Assembly (NCBI RefSeq): GCF_001274945.1
Contig: NZ_LILB01000001.1
Location: forward strand, 385,331-438,281
Reading direction: 5' to 3'
Source of the DNA: Viridibacillus arvi
GTDB lineage: Bacteria > Bacillota > Bacilli > Bacillales_A > Planococcaceae
DNA length: 52,951 nt
Of the stretch, positions 8,800 to 17,300 are shown in pieces (the stretch's first letter is position 1; every line of letters begins with the position of its first letter). Both the position numbers and the translations under genes were made by a program. The notes below the pieces were generated by a model that searched no databases, was not told where the DNA came from, and worked only from the letters and a program-made list of their open reading frames with translations.

Positions 8800-8837
8800 A
8801 AAATTATTTTGACCGGTCAGAATAATTTTGTTATTCT
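8800..8837 (+). promoter_or_regulatory. Promoter with 30-bp TetR operator
   Basis: Bases 8800-8829 form an inverted repeat centred between 8814 and 8815 (core TGACCGGTCA) with a single mismatched pair. It contains the plus-strand -35 TTGACC (8809-8814); the -10 TATTCT (8832-8837) is 17 bp downstream. Binding here would block the oxidoreductase promoter. Confidence 0.8.
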
Positions 8838-8868
8838 ATAGTCGAAGTATAATAAAGGGGTGGTTCTA

Positions 8869-9858
8869 ATGATAGATAGATTTAAAGCATTGGTAGTAAA
8901 TAAAGATGATGATTTTACGGTTAAAGTTAATGAGCTAACTCTAAAAGATCTACCCGATGGTGATGTGTTAATTAAAGTATCTTATTCATCGATCAATTAT
9001 AAAGATAGTTTGGCTACTATTCCAAACGGTAATATCGTTAACACTTATCCCTTTGTTCCTGGAATTGATTTAGCAGGTATCGTAGTTTCATCTAATGATC
9101 CACGCTTTCAAGAAGGTGACGAGGTTATTGCGACTAGCTATGAGATTGGTGTCTCCCATTTTGGTGGCTATAGTGAATATGCTCGCATTCCAGCTAATTG
9201 GATTGTCCCACTTCCAAAAGGTCTTACGTTAAAAGAAGCAATGGTTATTGGAACAGCTGGTTTTACTGCGGCATTGTCTGTACTGAGATTAGAAGAAAAT
9301 AGTGTATCTCCAGAAAAGGGTAAGATACTAGTAACAGGTGCAACTGGTGGTGTTGGTAGCTTTGCTATCTCTATTCTTTCTACACTCGGTTATCAAGTTG
9401 AAGCAAGTACAGGTAAAGAATCTGAACAAGAGTTTTTGAGAAGCCTTGGAGCCACTTCAATTGTTTCACGTGAAGAAGTATTTGATGGGAAAATAAGAGC
9501 ATTAGGCAAACAGAAATGGGCCGCTGCAGTAGATCCAGTTGGTGGTGAACCACTGGCATCTTTATTAAGCCAAATTCAATATGGCGGATCAGTTGCAGTA
9601 AGTGGATTAACGGCAGGGACAAAACTTCCGACAACTGTCTTCCCATTTATTTTAAGAGGAATCAATTTACTTGGAATTGATTCTGTATATTGTCCTATGG
9701 AAACCCGTTTGAAAGTATGGGACCGATTAGCGTCAGATTTCAAACCAGAAAAACTAGAAAAATTCATACAACAAGAAGTGACACTACAACAACTTCCTGA
9801 AGTTCTCCCTAATCTTCTTAAGGGGCAAGCAAAAGGTAGAACACTTGTGAAATTATAA
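8869..9858 (+). CDS. YhdH/YhfP-family zinc-free quinone/acryloyl-CoA-type oxidoreductase
   Basis: This 329-aa medium-chain dehydrogenase/reductase has the N-terminal GroES-like domain with the subfamily motif SSINYKD, then a GTAGFTAALSVLRLE segment and the NADPH-binding Rossmann motif VTGATGGVGS. The zinc-ligand cysteines of alcohol dehydrogenases are absent. Members of the YhdH/AcuI group reduce alpha,beta-unsaturated carbonyls such as acryloyl-CoA or quinones. ATG 8869 is chosen over GTG 8860 because AAAGGGGTGG precedes it. The divergent TetR gene and operator suggest induction by a reactive substrate. Confidence 0.9.
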   Translation: MIDRFKALVVNKDDDFTVKVNELTLKDLPDGDVLIKVSYSSINYKDSLATIPNGNIVNTYPFVPGIDLAGIVVSSNDPRFQEGDEVIATSYEIGVSHFGGYSEYARIPANWIVPLPKGLTLKEAMVIGTAGFTAALSVLRLEENSVSPEKGKILVTGATGGVGSFAISILSTLGYQVEASTGKESEQEFLRSLGATSIVSREEVFDGKIRALGKQKWAAAVDPVGGEPLASLLSQIQYGGSVAVSGLTAGTKLPTTVFPFILRGINLLGIDSVYCPMETRLKVWDRLASDFKPEKLEKFIQQEVTLQQLPEVLPNLLKGQAKGRTLVKL

Positions 9859-9860
9859 TA

Positions 9861-9897
9861 AAAAAGTGACGAGATATATTGATTCTCGTCACTTTTT
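9861..9897 (+). terminator. Terminator of the oxidoreductase gene
   Basis: A 14-bp stem (9861-9874 with 9884-9897) contains its own T-run; it ends the plus-strand gene and could act on both strands. Confidence 0.9.
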
Positions 9898-9976
9898 TAT
9901 GATTATTCTATTTAAACCTATAAAATTTTATGAATATTCCAAAATAAAACTTCAAAGTTTAAAGCCTGACAACATA

Positions 9977-10171
9977 TTATAGTTTATCAAAATAACTACC
10001 ATTTAATAATGCCACTATATCACCAATTGCACCTAAACATGCGAATATAAAATAGTAGCTGGCTGTTGTAATTTCCTTGTTAAAAAGTTCTTTAAATGCT
10101 TGAATAAAAATCTGCTCAAACTTAAACCAACTAAGTATCCAAGCAATTATTAAAAAACTAACAATAATCAT
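9977..10171 (-). CDS. Small two-TM membrane protein
   Basis: The 64-aa product has two hydrophobic helices (residues about 1-16 and 38-56) with a short charged loop (KELFNKEITTAS) between them. GGAGG lies 10 nt before ATG 10171. It stands alone and is not recognised. Confidence 0.65.
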   Translation of the reverse strand: MIIVSFLIIAWILSWFKFEQIFIQAFKELFNKEITTASYYFIFACLGAIGDIVALLNGSYFDKL

Positions 10172-10316
10172 TCTATTTAATCCTCCAACTTATTCTCTAG
10201 CCTTCTAAACTATAACAAAGAACAGTCAAGTACAATTATTCTTTAACATACACATGAAATTCGATGAACTAATCCTAAATTTATCCGTAGCAACTTGAGT
10301 GTATCATAATTCTACT

Positions 10317-10394
10317 CTAGCTTTTTAATTTTTCAGCAGTTCTTGGAGTAAATGTAACAATAAAACAGTATATTATAACAGAAGCAAAATTCAT
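10317..10394 (-). pseudogene. Remnant of a LysE-family exporter start
   Basis: A 25-codon frame with a strong AAGGAG 8 nt before ATG 10394 encodes MNFASVIIYCFIVTFTP and then RTAEKLKS. The first 17 residues match the N-terminus of LysE/RhtB exporters, which continue with GPNN after VTFTP. Here the sequence leaves the family at once and stops, so the body of the gene appears deleted. It may still be translated into a short hydrophobic peptide. Confidence 0.55.
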
Positions 10395-10557
10395 ACGAAA
10401 ACTCCTTTTAAGGTATTATCATATAATTATTACACCTGAAAACTAATAACATATAGTATATTATTGCAGGACTAAATACAGCTTTTCTTCGAATTAAGAA
10501 AAAAACACATTGGATAAATTATTATTGATCTTAAAGTCTTTATTTGTTGAAGATAGT

Positions 10558-10935
10558 TTATAGAATAACACCTGAGAAATCCCCTTTTAATACTTCTTTT
10601 TCATTTTGGTTTTTACATAAAAAGGATGCGATAATAGCTGTTCTATTATTTGCTTGGACTTCGTATTTTTCAATTTTCACTTCACAAATAATTGTATCAC
10701 CCGTAAACACAGGTCTTAAAAATTCGAAATTCATATTTCGAGCCAATACATTATGATCTCCACCTACTTTTGTTGGTAGAGTTGCCGTTAATAACCCTTG
10801 AATTACAAGTCTCCCCTGTTCATCAGGTGTTCTATGATGAACTCCTTCATCTCCTGAAATTTCCGTAAATAATTCAACATCCCTTATTGTGAAAGTTCGT
10901 TCAAACGAAATGATATCTCCTACTTTTAATGGCAT
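10558..10935 (-). CDS. MaoC-like (hotdog-fold) dehydratase
   Basis: The 125-aa hotdog-fold protein has the MaoC layout: a TFTIRDVELFTEISGD helix, a GLLTATLPTKVGGD segment, and FLRPVFTGDTI before the last strands. MaoC/PhaJ-type proteins hydrate enoyl-CoA to (R)-3-hydroxyacyl-CoA. The usual D-x4-H catalytic pattern is present as GDEGVHH, although the surrounding residues are atypical. AAAGGGGAG precedes ATG 10935. It lies 18 nt downstream of a metallo-beta-lactamase-fold gene on the same strand, so the two probably form an operon acting on acyl thioesters or related compounds. Confidence 0.85.
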   Translation of the reverse strand: MPLKVGDIISFERTFTIRDVELFTEISGDEGVHHRTPDEQGRLVIQGLLTATLPTKVGGDHNVLARNMNFEFLRPVFTGDTIICEVKIEKYEVQANNRTAIIASFLCKNQNEKEVLKGDFSGVIL

Positions 10936-10953
10936 TTAAATCTCCCCTTTTAA

Positions 10954-11937
10954 TTAATTGAGAAAGTCTTGATGTTTCCAGTCTATCGGTTTAATGTTCT
11001 TGTCCATCCAATTCTTTTGTGGTGCTTGGTATGGAGTGGTAGCGATTAAATAATTATTATGCCAACTGGCAGCACCTGAACGAATCATTTCATCGAGCAG
11101 GATTTGGATAAATTCTTCTGGCTGACGCTGGAAAGAATAGCGGGCAAAATCTTGGAACCAACCACACTTGAGTAGGTAGTTTCTGATTTCTTCTTTTGCC
11201 AAACCGTTTTTTATGATTAATGTGAATGAAAAAATCCTTTTGCAGGCATGCCATGAAATTTTTTCTGGTGTCTTTAGCCACTTTTTAAACCGTTCTCTTG
11301 CAGCATCGATAGAAGTCATAGGATTCTCTATCTCAGATCCATGTCCTGAATATGCATGATGAATACTGATTGTCGACAACTGATTCAAACTTTCAAGTGA
11401 TAATTGGATTGATGAGACACCCTCTCGAAAAATATTTAACCAACCAATATCATTTTTATGAAAAAGATCCCCACATATTAATATCTCTTCTTCAGGTTCA
11501 TATAAAGAAATATGTCCTAACGTATGTCCCGGTGTGTGTAAGACTCTCAAAATTCTACTTCCTGTATGTATTTCATCATTTTCCGAGAGCTTAGTATCAA
11601 CTCGATATGGTTCAACAGGTTGATCTAACCATTCAGCACTACAAGATTCAGGGTCACAAGAATTAATTAAATCGGCGTCCCATTTATGAGCAGCTATCTT
11701 AACACCATAATTTTTTTGGAAATGATAATTTCCTCCTACATGATCACTATGATAGTGCGTATTCACAATTAGGTGTAAATCTTCTGGTGAAACGCCTACT
11801 TCTTTAATTAATTCCTCGGTCTCCTTCACATCACTCCCAAAACCAGTATCAATTAGGATAGGAAACTGATCTTTAATAAGAATCATATTGGCACTTGGAA
11901 ATTTTCGTTCAAAGAAAATAATACTAGATTGCCCCAT
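10954..11937 (-). CDS. Metallo-beta-lactamase-fold hydrolase with C-terminal helical domain
   Basis: The 327-aa protein has the metal-binding HxHxDH motif (NTHYHSDHVGG), a second His in HTPGHTLGH, Asp in CGDLFHKND and a late His in YSGHGSE. The C-terminal ~110 residues (from about 215) look like the winged-helix-type extension seen in LACTB2-like hydrolases. Substrates in this group include thioesters, lactones and nucleic acids; the downstream MaoC-like gene favours an acyl compound. GGAGG precedes ATG 11937. It is the first gene of a two-gene unit. Confidence 0.9.
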   Translation of the reverse strand: MGQSSIIFFERKFPSANMILIKDQFPILIDTGFGSDVKETEELIKEVGVSPEDLHLIVNTHYHSDHVGGNYHFQKNYGVKIAAHKWDADLINSCDPESCSAEWLDQPVEPYRVDTKLSENDEIHTGSRILRVLHTPGHTLGHISLYEPEEEILICGDLFHKNDIGWLNIFREGVSSIQLSLESLNQLSTISIHHAYSGHGSEIENPMTSIDAARERFKKWLKTPEKISWHACKRIFSFTLIIKNGLAKEEIRNYLLKCGWFQDFARYSFQRQPEEFIQILLDEMIRSGAASWHNNYLIATTPYQAPQKNWMDKNIKPIDWKHQDFLN

Positions 11938-12310
11938 TAGTTATTCCTCCTTTAACATATGAACTAAACGTTGCTGATTTCGCGTTCGATAAATTGAACT
12001 TGCTGTATTTCCCGTAAGTTGACTGCACCCACAAGAATAAAAGGTGTTAAAAATAATAATAAAAATCTACATTTTTGAATTATCATTTTCAAACAATAGT
12101 TATTTACTACTTCGATATACTTTTTAAAATACCTCCTAAATACAGATACAACTATCACCTAATTTTCTTGGATTAATGCACTCTTTGTTAGTTAAACGAG
12201 ATAATTTATTAAAGATTGGGCAATGAACTAAAACATACACCTAACATAATATAGAAATGGGTATGAAATATTAAAAAAAGGATGATGTATAAAATGACAT
12301 TGTTGATATT

Positions 12311-12472
12311 ATGAGTATTTCAATAATGGGAACTGGAACCCGTTCAGGTAGCAGAGGAATACCTGAAGACTGGGAAGATGATTTCTTGGACATTGATCGC
12401 TGGGAGAATGATGGCGGTAGTAGTATTCGGACAAGAAATGACTGCGGTCATGATAGGAAAAGTAATATCTGA
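12311..12472 (+). CDS. 53-aa acidic, Gly/Asp/Arg-rich orphan ORF, translationally coupled
   Basis: A 53-codon frame encodes a polar peptide rich in Gly, Ser, Asp and Trp (for example EDWEDDFLDIDRWENDGG). Its ATG overlaps the TGA of a six-codon ORF (12294-12314, MTLLIL) in an ATGA arrangement. That mini-ORF has AAGGA upstream, so coupling would explain the absence of an RBS for the 53-mer itself. The composition is unlike chance translation of AT-rich DNA. No family is recognised; it could be a small regulator, a peptide precursor or a decayed gene. Confidence 0.4.
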   Translation: MSISIMGTGTRSGSRGIPEDWEDDFLDIDRWENDGGSSIRTRNDCGHDRKSNI

Positions 12473-12594
12473 TTAGCATACTACAACTAATAATTTTTGA
12501 TTGAGGAAGGCAATTAAGAAGCTCCTTTTATTTAATATTCCACAGCTATAGTGTAATAATCTTTTTTCTTTTAAACCAACAAGCTTCTCTTCAA

Positions 12595-12645
12595 AAAACA
12601 AAAGAAAACTCATTTACAATTTATCATTGCAAATGAGTTTTCTTT
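12595..12645 (-). terminator. Terminator of the UvrA-like gene
   Basis: A 20-bp stem with one mismatch (12601-12620 with 12626-12645) and a 5-nt loop is followed on the minus strand by a T-rich tract. Confidence 0.9.
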
Positions 12646-12666
12646 ACTTAAAGCTAGCTCTTAAAT

Positions 12667-15600
12667 TTATTTGTTTTGCTCAAGGAATTGGTATACCGCC
12701 ATCATCTCTTGTTTATTCAACTCACGAATACGACTGAAAATTGGAATATATGCAACTGCCTCAAGATTTAAGCTTTTATCAACAACATCACTTACATTGC
12801 CAGTTAACCACGTTTGTACGTCAATGCCTTCGATGGTTTCCATACGACCTTCATCATTGATGCCACTTTCATAACAACTAACACATGGTACCGATAATTT
12901 ATATACGCCATCATGGAGTCCATCTTCTGAAATTACTTTCTTCCCTTTACAGAAAGGACATTGATGGCTTTTTTTAATCTTATTAATTTGAGTGACAATT
13001 TTCTTGTAACCAAACGCTTCATAGACATAGGTAAGCTTTTTGTATTTTCCATTGGTGAAATACTTATCAATGATCGTTTCTCTCGTTTCGGTAATATTGT
13101 CAAAATCACAGATAGTAATTCGATTATTTTTGCTGATGGATTCGATATTGTCGCTAATACTGCCCCAGAATGGAAGGACATTTTGTAAAACCATTTCATA
13201 ATGGGCAAAGCTTCCCTGCTCCAGTTCAAACATTTTTAGAGCAACTTGTGTATCTCTAGGTAATAGTGAAACATCTTCTGTCAAAGTCATGTCACTACCG
13301 ACGATAGCCTTTAGTTTTTCAAGTATCGGTAACTTACCAACTGTTTTCATCACTTGATCAATAGGCTGCTGAATAATCTCACGAATATCCGTGTCGTTAA
13401 ATTTTAACTGTTTATGGTGGTTTAGCACGGTTCCTTTACAGATTGGACAGGTAATCATTTCTTTGCTTGCTTTCATTTGCTCTTTAATGATCGATTTCGA
13501 TACAACTATATAACGTCCGATAATGAGATTAAAGCCTTCCCAAGTCCTTCTTGCCTTGCCTGCTTTATCATAGAATGACTTTTCCCAATATCCATATAAA
13601 AAGGTGTGTTTTTCTTCTTCTGTCATGTCATTATAACTTTTACTTAGATCATGACCAAGCTCATTCTTAATCTCATCAAAGAGGAATTGCAATTTTGGAT
13701 ATTGATAGAATTTTAAAACCTTCATCACATCTGGATGGAATAGACCATCCCAGAATGGCACGGTTTTATCTTGAATAACAATATCAATATCAAATCTTTC
13801 TATCATTTGTCGGCCCGAGCAGGAAGGACAATGGTTTTCTTGATTATAGAAATCGAAGCTATTCGTATTTTTATTGGTCGGATGGACAGCCACAATATGG
13901 TTGATCAAGCCGCCCATTTCATATAGAAAACTATATTGGCTATACAAATGCCGTTCGAAATCAATGGCGATGACAGGTGCAATTGTTTCAGATTCGTATT
14001 CACCATAAATCAAACGTGCCATTGATGATAAGCTTTTTAAGATACCACCTTTATAGACGTTTTCAGCATTTTTAAAATAGGCAATATGATTTTCTGTTAA
14101 GTAGGTTACGCCATTTTGTTGATTGAGTGTTGAAGAAATTTGTATTGGAGCAATTCCTTCTTCACTGTTTTTTCGACGATTATATTCTTCATGACTGACA
14201 ACATCTAAATGTCGCACAGGTGCAAGCTGTCTTTCACCAAAATCAACGATAAAATCAGAGTTTTCAAGCATATATGCATTATGTTCAATCATTATTATTG
14301 AGACAGATTCATCTTGCAAAATGCTTCTAAGACTATCGATGAATTGATTTAAAATATTTTGTGATAAACCTTTTGAAGGCTCGTCAAAAATAAAAAGTGT
14401 ATGTGGGTTTCTAGAGTTGGCAAACAGCTCAGAAACTAAATGAACACATTGAAATTCACCAGTCGATAAAGACTGTGTTTTTCTCTCCAAAGTCAAATAA
14501 CCAAGACCAAGTTTGATCAATAAACTCAAGCGCTTATGAGCAATATCACCTTCTGGGAGATCATCAATAATGTCTTCAATTGAGCGCTGAAAAATATCAT
14601 CAATATCTTCACTATATTTTACGAGCTTCCGTTTAATATCAAGAAACGTCGCAACTGTTGAACGACTTGTAATCGATTGGTTTCGTTCCTGACCAACCAT
14701 GACAATTTTATCTTTTGGATATCGCTTCAAAAAGTCATTGGCTATACATTCATTCACTAGAGTCGATTTCCCACATCCTGATTCACCCGTAAAAGTTACA
14801 AGTCTGTTTTTGGGAATCTGAATTTCTTCCATTTGAATATTACGACAGTACAGCTCTTTGAATTGATAGTATTCTGTTGGCGATGCCTCATTTCGTTCCC
14901 AAATGATTGGTTTTGGACGTGGTGATTCTTCGACAATTTTCCCGCCGTATTTCCCACTACCTGGACCAAAGAACAATTGCTCATCCGTTGTGTCAAGCAC
15001 CGTGTCAGAATGATCAATGAGCCAAATTTGATTCTTATAGCCCAATTGTTTAATCTGTTCTAAAATTTTCAATAATGTTTGATGATCAAGTCCTACGGAG
15101 ATTTCATCAATAATAATAACGGTATTTTCACTGGCTGCCATGAATTCTGCTAAGTACAGTCGTGTTAACTCTCCACCTGACAGTGTACCCATAATACGAT
15201 TTAATGTTAAGTAACCAATGTTCATATTGATTATATTATTGAGAATATGTTGTTTACCTTCACTAATATTTAAAACTTCTGCAAGTGAAATAATAGATTC
15301 AATGCTTAAGTCGTTAATATCGGCAATATTATGTGGTTTATCAAATAAATCAATCGTATATTGCTCAACTTCTTGGTTATAACGCTTCCCTTTACACTTA
15401 GGACATTCGACATTTTTAGTAGTTCCGCGGCCTTTACAACTTGGACACCAGCCTAACTCATTATTAAATGAAAAAACTTCTGGAGACAGATTGAATTTTT
15501 CAGCAAGAGTTACACGAATGTCTTTAAATACGCCTGTATGAGTGCCAATTGTAGAACGTGGATTAGAAGAGATTGATGATTTACCAAGGAAAAGGACTAA

Positions 15601-15837
15601 AGGCATTTCTTCCATTTTGATGGCACTAAAATTTGTATCCATAATTGTAGGAAATAGATACTGATATTCAGCTTTTGGCAATAGAGAGACGAGACGCTTC
15701 TTGGATTCTTCGCCAATTGTTTGACAAAAAGTCGTTTTACCAGATCCAGACAAGCCAGCAATTCCTAACGATTTATCTACTGGTAGTACTGCATCTAATT
15801 TGTTAATATTATTCGCAATTAATTGATTGATTTTCAT
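12667..15837 (-). CDS. UvrA-like tandem ABC ATPase with long zinc-finger-rich C-terminal extension
   Basis: The 1056-aa protein carries two UvrA-type ATPase modules. Module 1 has Walker A GLSGSGKTT (28-36), a CPSCKG...CPKCKG zinc finger near residue 130, signature LSGGELTRL near 220 and Walker B IIIDEISVGLD. Module 2 has Walker A TGESGCGKST near 350, signature LSTGEFQ and Walker B LFIFDEPSKGLS. UvrA normally ends near here, but about 500 more residues follow with further CxxC pairs (CPSCSG, CPICKG, CPFCKG, CVSC) and no third Walker A. A typical UvrB-binding insertion in module 1 is not evident. A role in DNA-damage sensing or resistance is inferred from the family. It is a single gene. Confidence 0.8.
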   Translation of the reverse strand: MKINQLIANNINKLDAVLPVDKSLGIAGLSGSGKTTFCQTIGEESKKRLVSLLPKAEYQYLFPTIMDTNFSAIKMEEMPLVLFLGKSSISSNPRSTIGTHTGVFKDIRVTLAEKFNLSPEVFSFNNELGWCPSCKGRGTTKNVECPKCKGKRYNQEVEQYTIDLFDKPHNIADINDLSIESIISLAEVLNISEGKQHILNNIINMNIGYLTLNRIMGTLSGGELTRLYLAEFMAASENTVIIIDEISVGLDHQTLLKILEQIKQLGYKNQIWLIDHSDTVLDTTDEQLFFGPGSGKYGGKIVEESPRPKPIIWERNEASPTEYYQFKELYCRNIQMEEIQIPKNRLVTFTGESGCGKSTLVNECIANDFLKRYPKDKIVMVGQERNQSITSRSTVATFLDIKRKLVKYSEDIDDIFQRSIEDIIDDLPEGDIAHKRLSLLIKLGLGYLTLERKTQSLSTGEFQCVHLVSELFANSRNPHTLFIFDEPSKGLSQNILNQFIDSLRSILQDESVSIIMIEHNAYMLENSDFIVDFGERQLAPVRHLDVVSHEEYNRRKNSEEGIAPIQISSTLNQQNGVTYLTENHIAYFKNAENVYKGGILKSLSSMARLIYGEYESETIAPVIAIDFERHLYSQYSFLYEMGGLINHIVAVHPTNKNTNSFDFYNQENHCPSCSGRQMIERFDIDIVIQDKTVPFWDGLFHPDVMKVLKFYQYPKLQFLFDEIKNELGHDLSKSYNDMTEEEKHTFLYGYWEKSFYDKAGKARRTWEGFNLIIGRYIVVSKSIIKEQMKASKEMITCPICKGTVLNHHKQLKFNDTDIREIIQQPIDQVMKTVGKLPILEKLKAIVGSDMTLTEDVSLLPRDTQVALKMFELEQGSFAHYEMVLQNVLPFWGSISDNIESISKNNRITICDFDNITETRETIIDKYFTNGKYKKLTYVYEAFGYKKIVTQINKIKKSHQCPFCKGKKVISEDGLHDGVYKLSVPCVSCYESGINDEGRMETIEGIDVQTWLTGNVSDVVDKSLNLEAVAYIPIFSRIRELNKQEMMAVYQFLEQNK

Positions 15838-15887
15838 ATTGATGCCCTCTCGATTCTATAATTTGATATTGCCATAATTGTAAAATT

Positions 15888-16079
15888 TCAATTGAATTTG
15901 TTGCGCTTTTTTGAATCGACATCCTCATATTTATTGTAGAAGGAGATTTCTAAAACCGTTTTGAAGAAACAATTTAGTGGTTCAAATCCAGCAACTTGTG
16001 CTCCTTTTTTAAACGTAACCCATACCGTGAAAAATGAGGCATAATGTGTATCTGAAAACGCCTGATTGTAGAAAATAGT
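15888..16079 (-). pseudogene. Possible gene fragment upstream of the UvrA-like gene
   Basis: A 63-codon open stretch without a start codon reads as a balanced protein tail (for example FTVWVTFKKGAQVAGFEPLN). An ATG lies in the same frame 11 codons upstream but is cut off by a TAA. No family is recognised. It may be a decayed gene or chance. Confidence 0.25.
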
Positions 16080-16189
16080 TTAAAGAATATTGGAAGCACT
16101 TATATTGCGCATTTAAATTATATTTTGTTTTTCCATAAGGCGAGAAATAAAAAGGGCTTCTTTCTTGCTTCAAAAAGGCCTATTATCAT

Positions 16190-16224
16190 AAAGAAAAAGC
16201 ACAATTCTAGCTACAGAATTGTGC
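16190..16224 (-). terminator. Terminator of the ArsR-SRPBCC gene
   Basis: A perfect 10-bp stem (16199-16208 with 16215-16224) is followed on the minus strand by TTTTTCTTT. Confidence 0.9.
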
Positions 16225-16302
16225 CCGATTGTTAAAGAATAGTTAATTAGTATAAATGAATAATAATTATCATTTCTATTTGATTGATATATTTAAGTAC
16301 TA

Positions 16303-17043
16303 TTACAGTTCTGCTAATACTTTTCCGAGCTGATCACCCATATTTGTCCAAGCATACTTAGCTCCCTCGATAGCTCCTTGGCGTGCTTTTGTTTCTTCAC
16401 TAAATCCAGATTGATCTAGATGAAGATGGATAATTCCATCTGAACCTTTTTTCAAAGTCCATGTAATAGTAGTACTTTCCCCGGCACTTAACCAAGTGTA
16501 AGATAATGTATGAGGCTCGTCCACTTTAAGCACCTCGCAATCTACAATTCCATCCCACCACTCATTTGGCTCAGCTCGGAATTGGAATTTATGTCCTACG
16601 ATTGGTTTGAAATCATTTTTCCATATCCATTTCGCTAGTGTATCCGAATCTGTTAGAGCATTCCACACCTGCTCGATTGAATTTGTAAATTGAAAATCTA
16701 ATGATACATCTGGTTTCATTTTTTGTTCCTCCAATATAAGATTTAATTTGATAATTCTTTGTTTCCAGAATCCTTCGTAAAAAGATACCCAATCTTTTAT
16801 TTCTTTCAAAGGAGTGGCATTCAACCGATATCTCGTCTCTCTACCAACCCTTCGAGCAATTACAAGATCCGCATCTTTAAGGATAGCCAAATGCTTAGAA
16901 ACTGCTGTACGGCCCATTTGAAAATGAACCGTTATCTCGTGTAGGGGTAATTCTTCAACATCTGATAACATTCGAAGTAATTTTCGTCTTGTTGGATCAG
17001 CAACAGCGTCATAAACATCCCTTACTTGACTTTTATCGTTCAA
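16303..17043 (-). CDS. ArsR-family HTH fused to an SRPBCC (AHSA1-like) domain
   Basis: Residues about 8-85 form an ArsR winged helix (DPTRRKLLRMLSD, then AVSKHLAILKDADLV), and about 110-246 form an SRPBCC/AHSA1-like domain (VWNALTDSDTLAKWIW, WWDG, a GFSEETKARQGAIEGAKYAW helix). In such fusions the hydrophobic SRPBCC cavity probably binds the signal ligand. No ArsR metal-binding cysteines are seen. TTG 17043 is preferred because a GGTGGGGGTGAT site sits just upstream; GTG 17055 is an alternative. Two operators around a consensus promoter directly upstream suggest autorepression. No target gene other than itself is obvious nearby. Confidence 0.85.
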   Translation of the reverse strand: MNDKSQVRDVYDAVADPTRRKLLRMLSDVEELPLHEITVHFQMGRTAVSKHLAILKDADLVIARRVGRETRYRLNATPLKEIKDWVSFYEGFWKQRIIKLNLILEEQKMKPDVSLDFQFTNSIEQVWNALTDSDTLAKWIWKNDFKPIVGHKFQFRAEPNEWWDGIVDCEVLKVDEPHTLSYTWLSAGESTTITWTLKKGSDGIIHLHLDQSGFSEETKARQGAIEGAKYAWTNMGDQLGKVLAEL

Positions 17044-17107
17044 AATCACCCCCACCTTTTCAATATTATTTCCTGTAATGTCGTCAATTAAACTTCATAT
17101 TAACCTA

Positions 17108-17163
17108 ATAGGACACCTTTTAGTGTCCAATTGATTATAGGACACCAAAAGGTGACATGTCAA
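17108..17163 (-). promoter_or_regulatory. Consensus promoter with two operator copies for the ArsR-SRPBCC gene
   Basis: On the minus strand, TTGACA (17158-17163) and TATAAT (17134-17139) are separated by 18 bp. The spacer holds GTCACCTTTTGGTGTC (17141-17156, one mismatched pair). A second inverted repeat, GGACAC-N6-GTGTCC (17111-17128), lies downstream of the -10. The element GGTGTCCTAT occurs twice, 29 bp apart, both in the same orientation. Confidence 0.8.
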
Positions 17164-17300
17164 GTTCACCTACTTTCATTATCTGGCCATTTAATAGAAC
17201 AATAACTGATTTTCATGGAGACTTATTGCACTATAATCCCGCATTTCCTTAACGGTACTGGGAATAATACAGTCATAAAGAAATTACGAGGTGGTGAAAT

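Noticed and set aside
11964-12158. 64-codon minus-strand frame upstream of the MBL-fold gene
   Set aside because: The GTG start lacks a site and an AGGAGG lies inside the frame with no start after it at proper distance.
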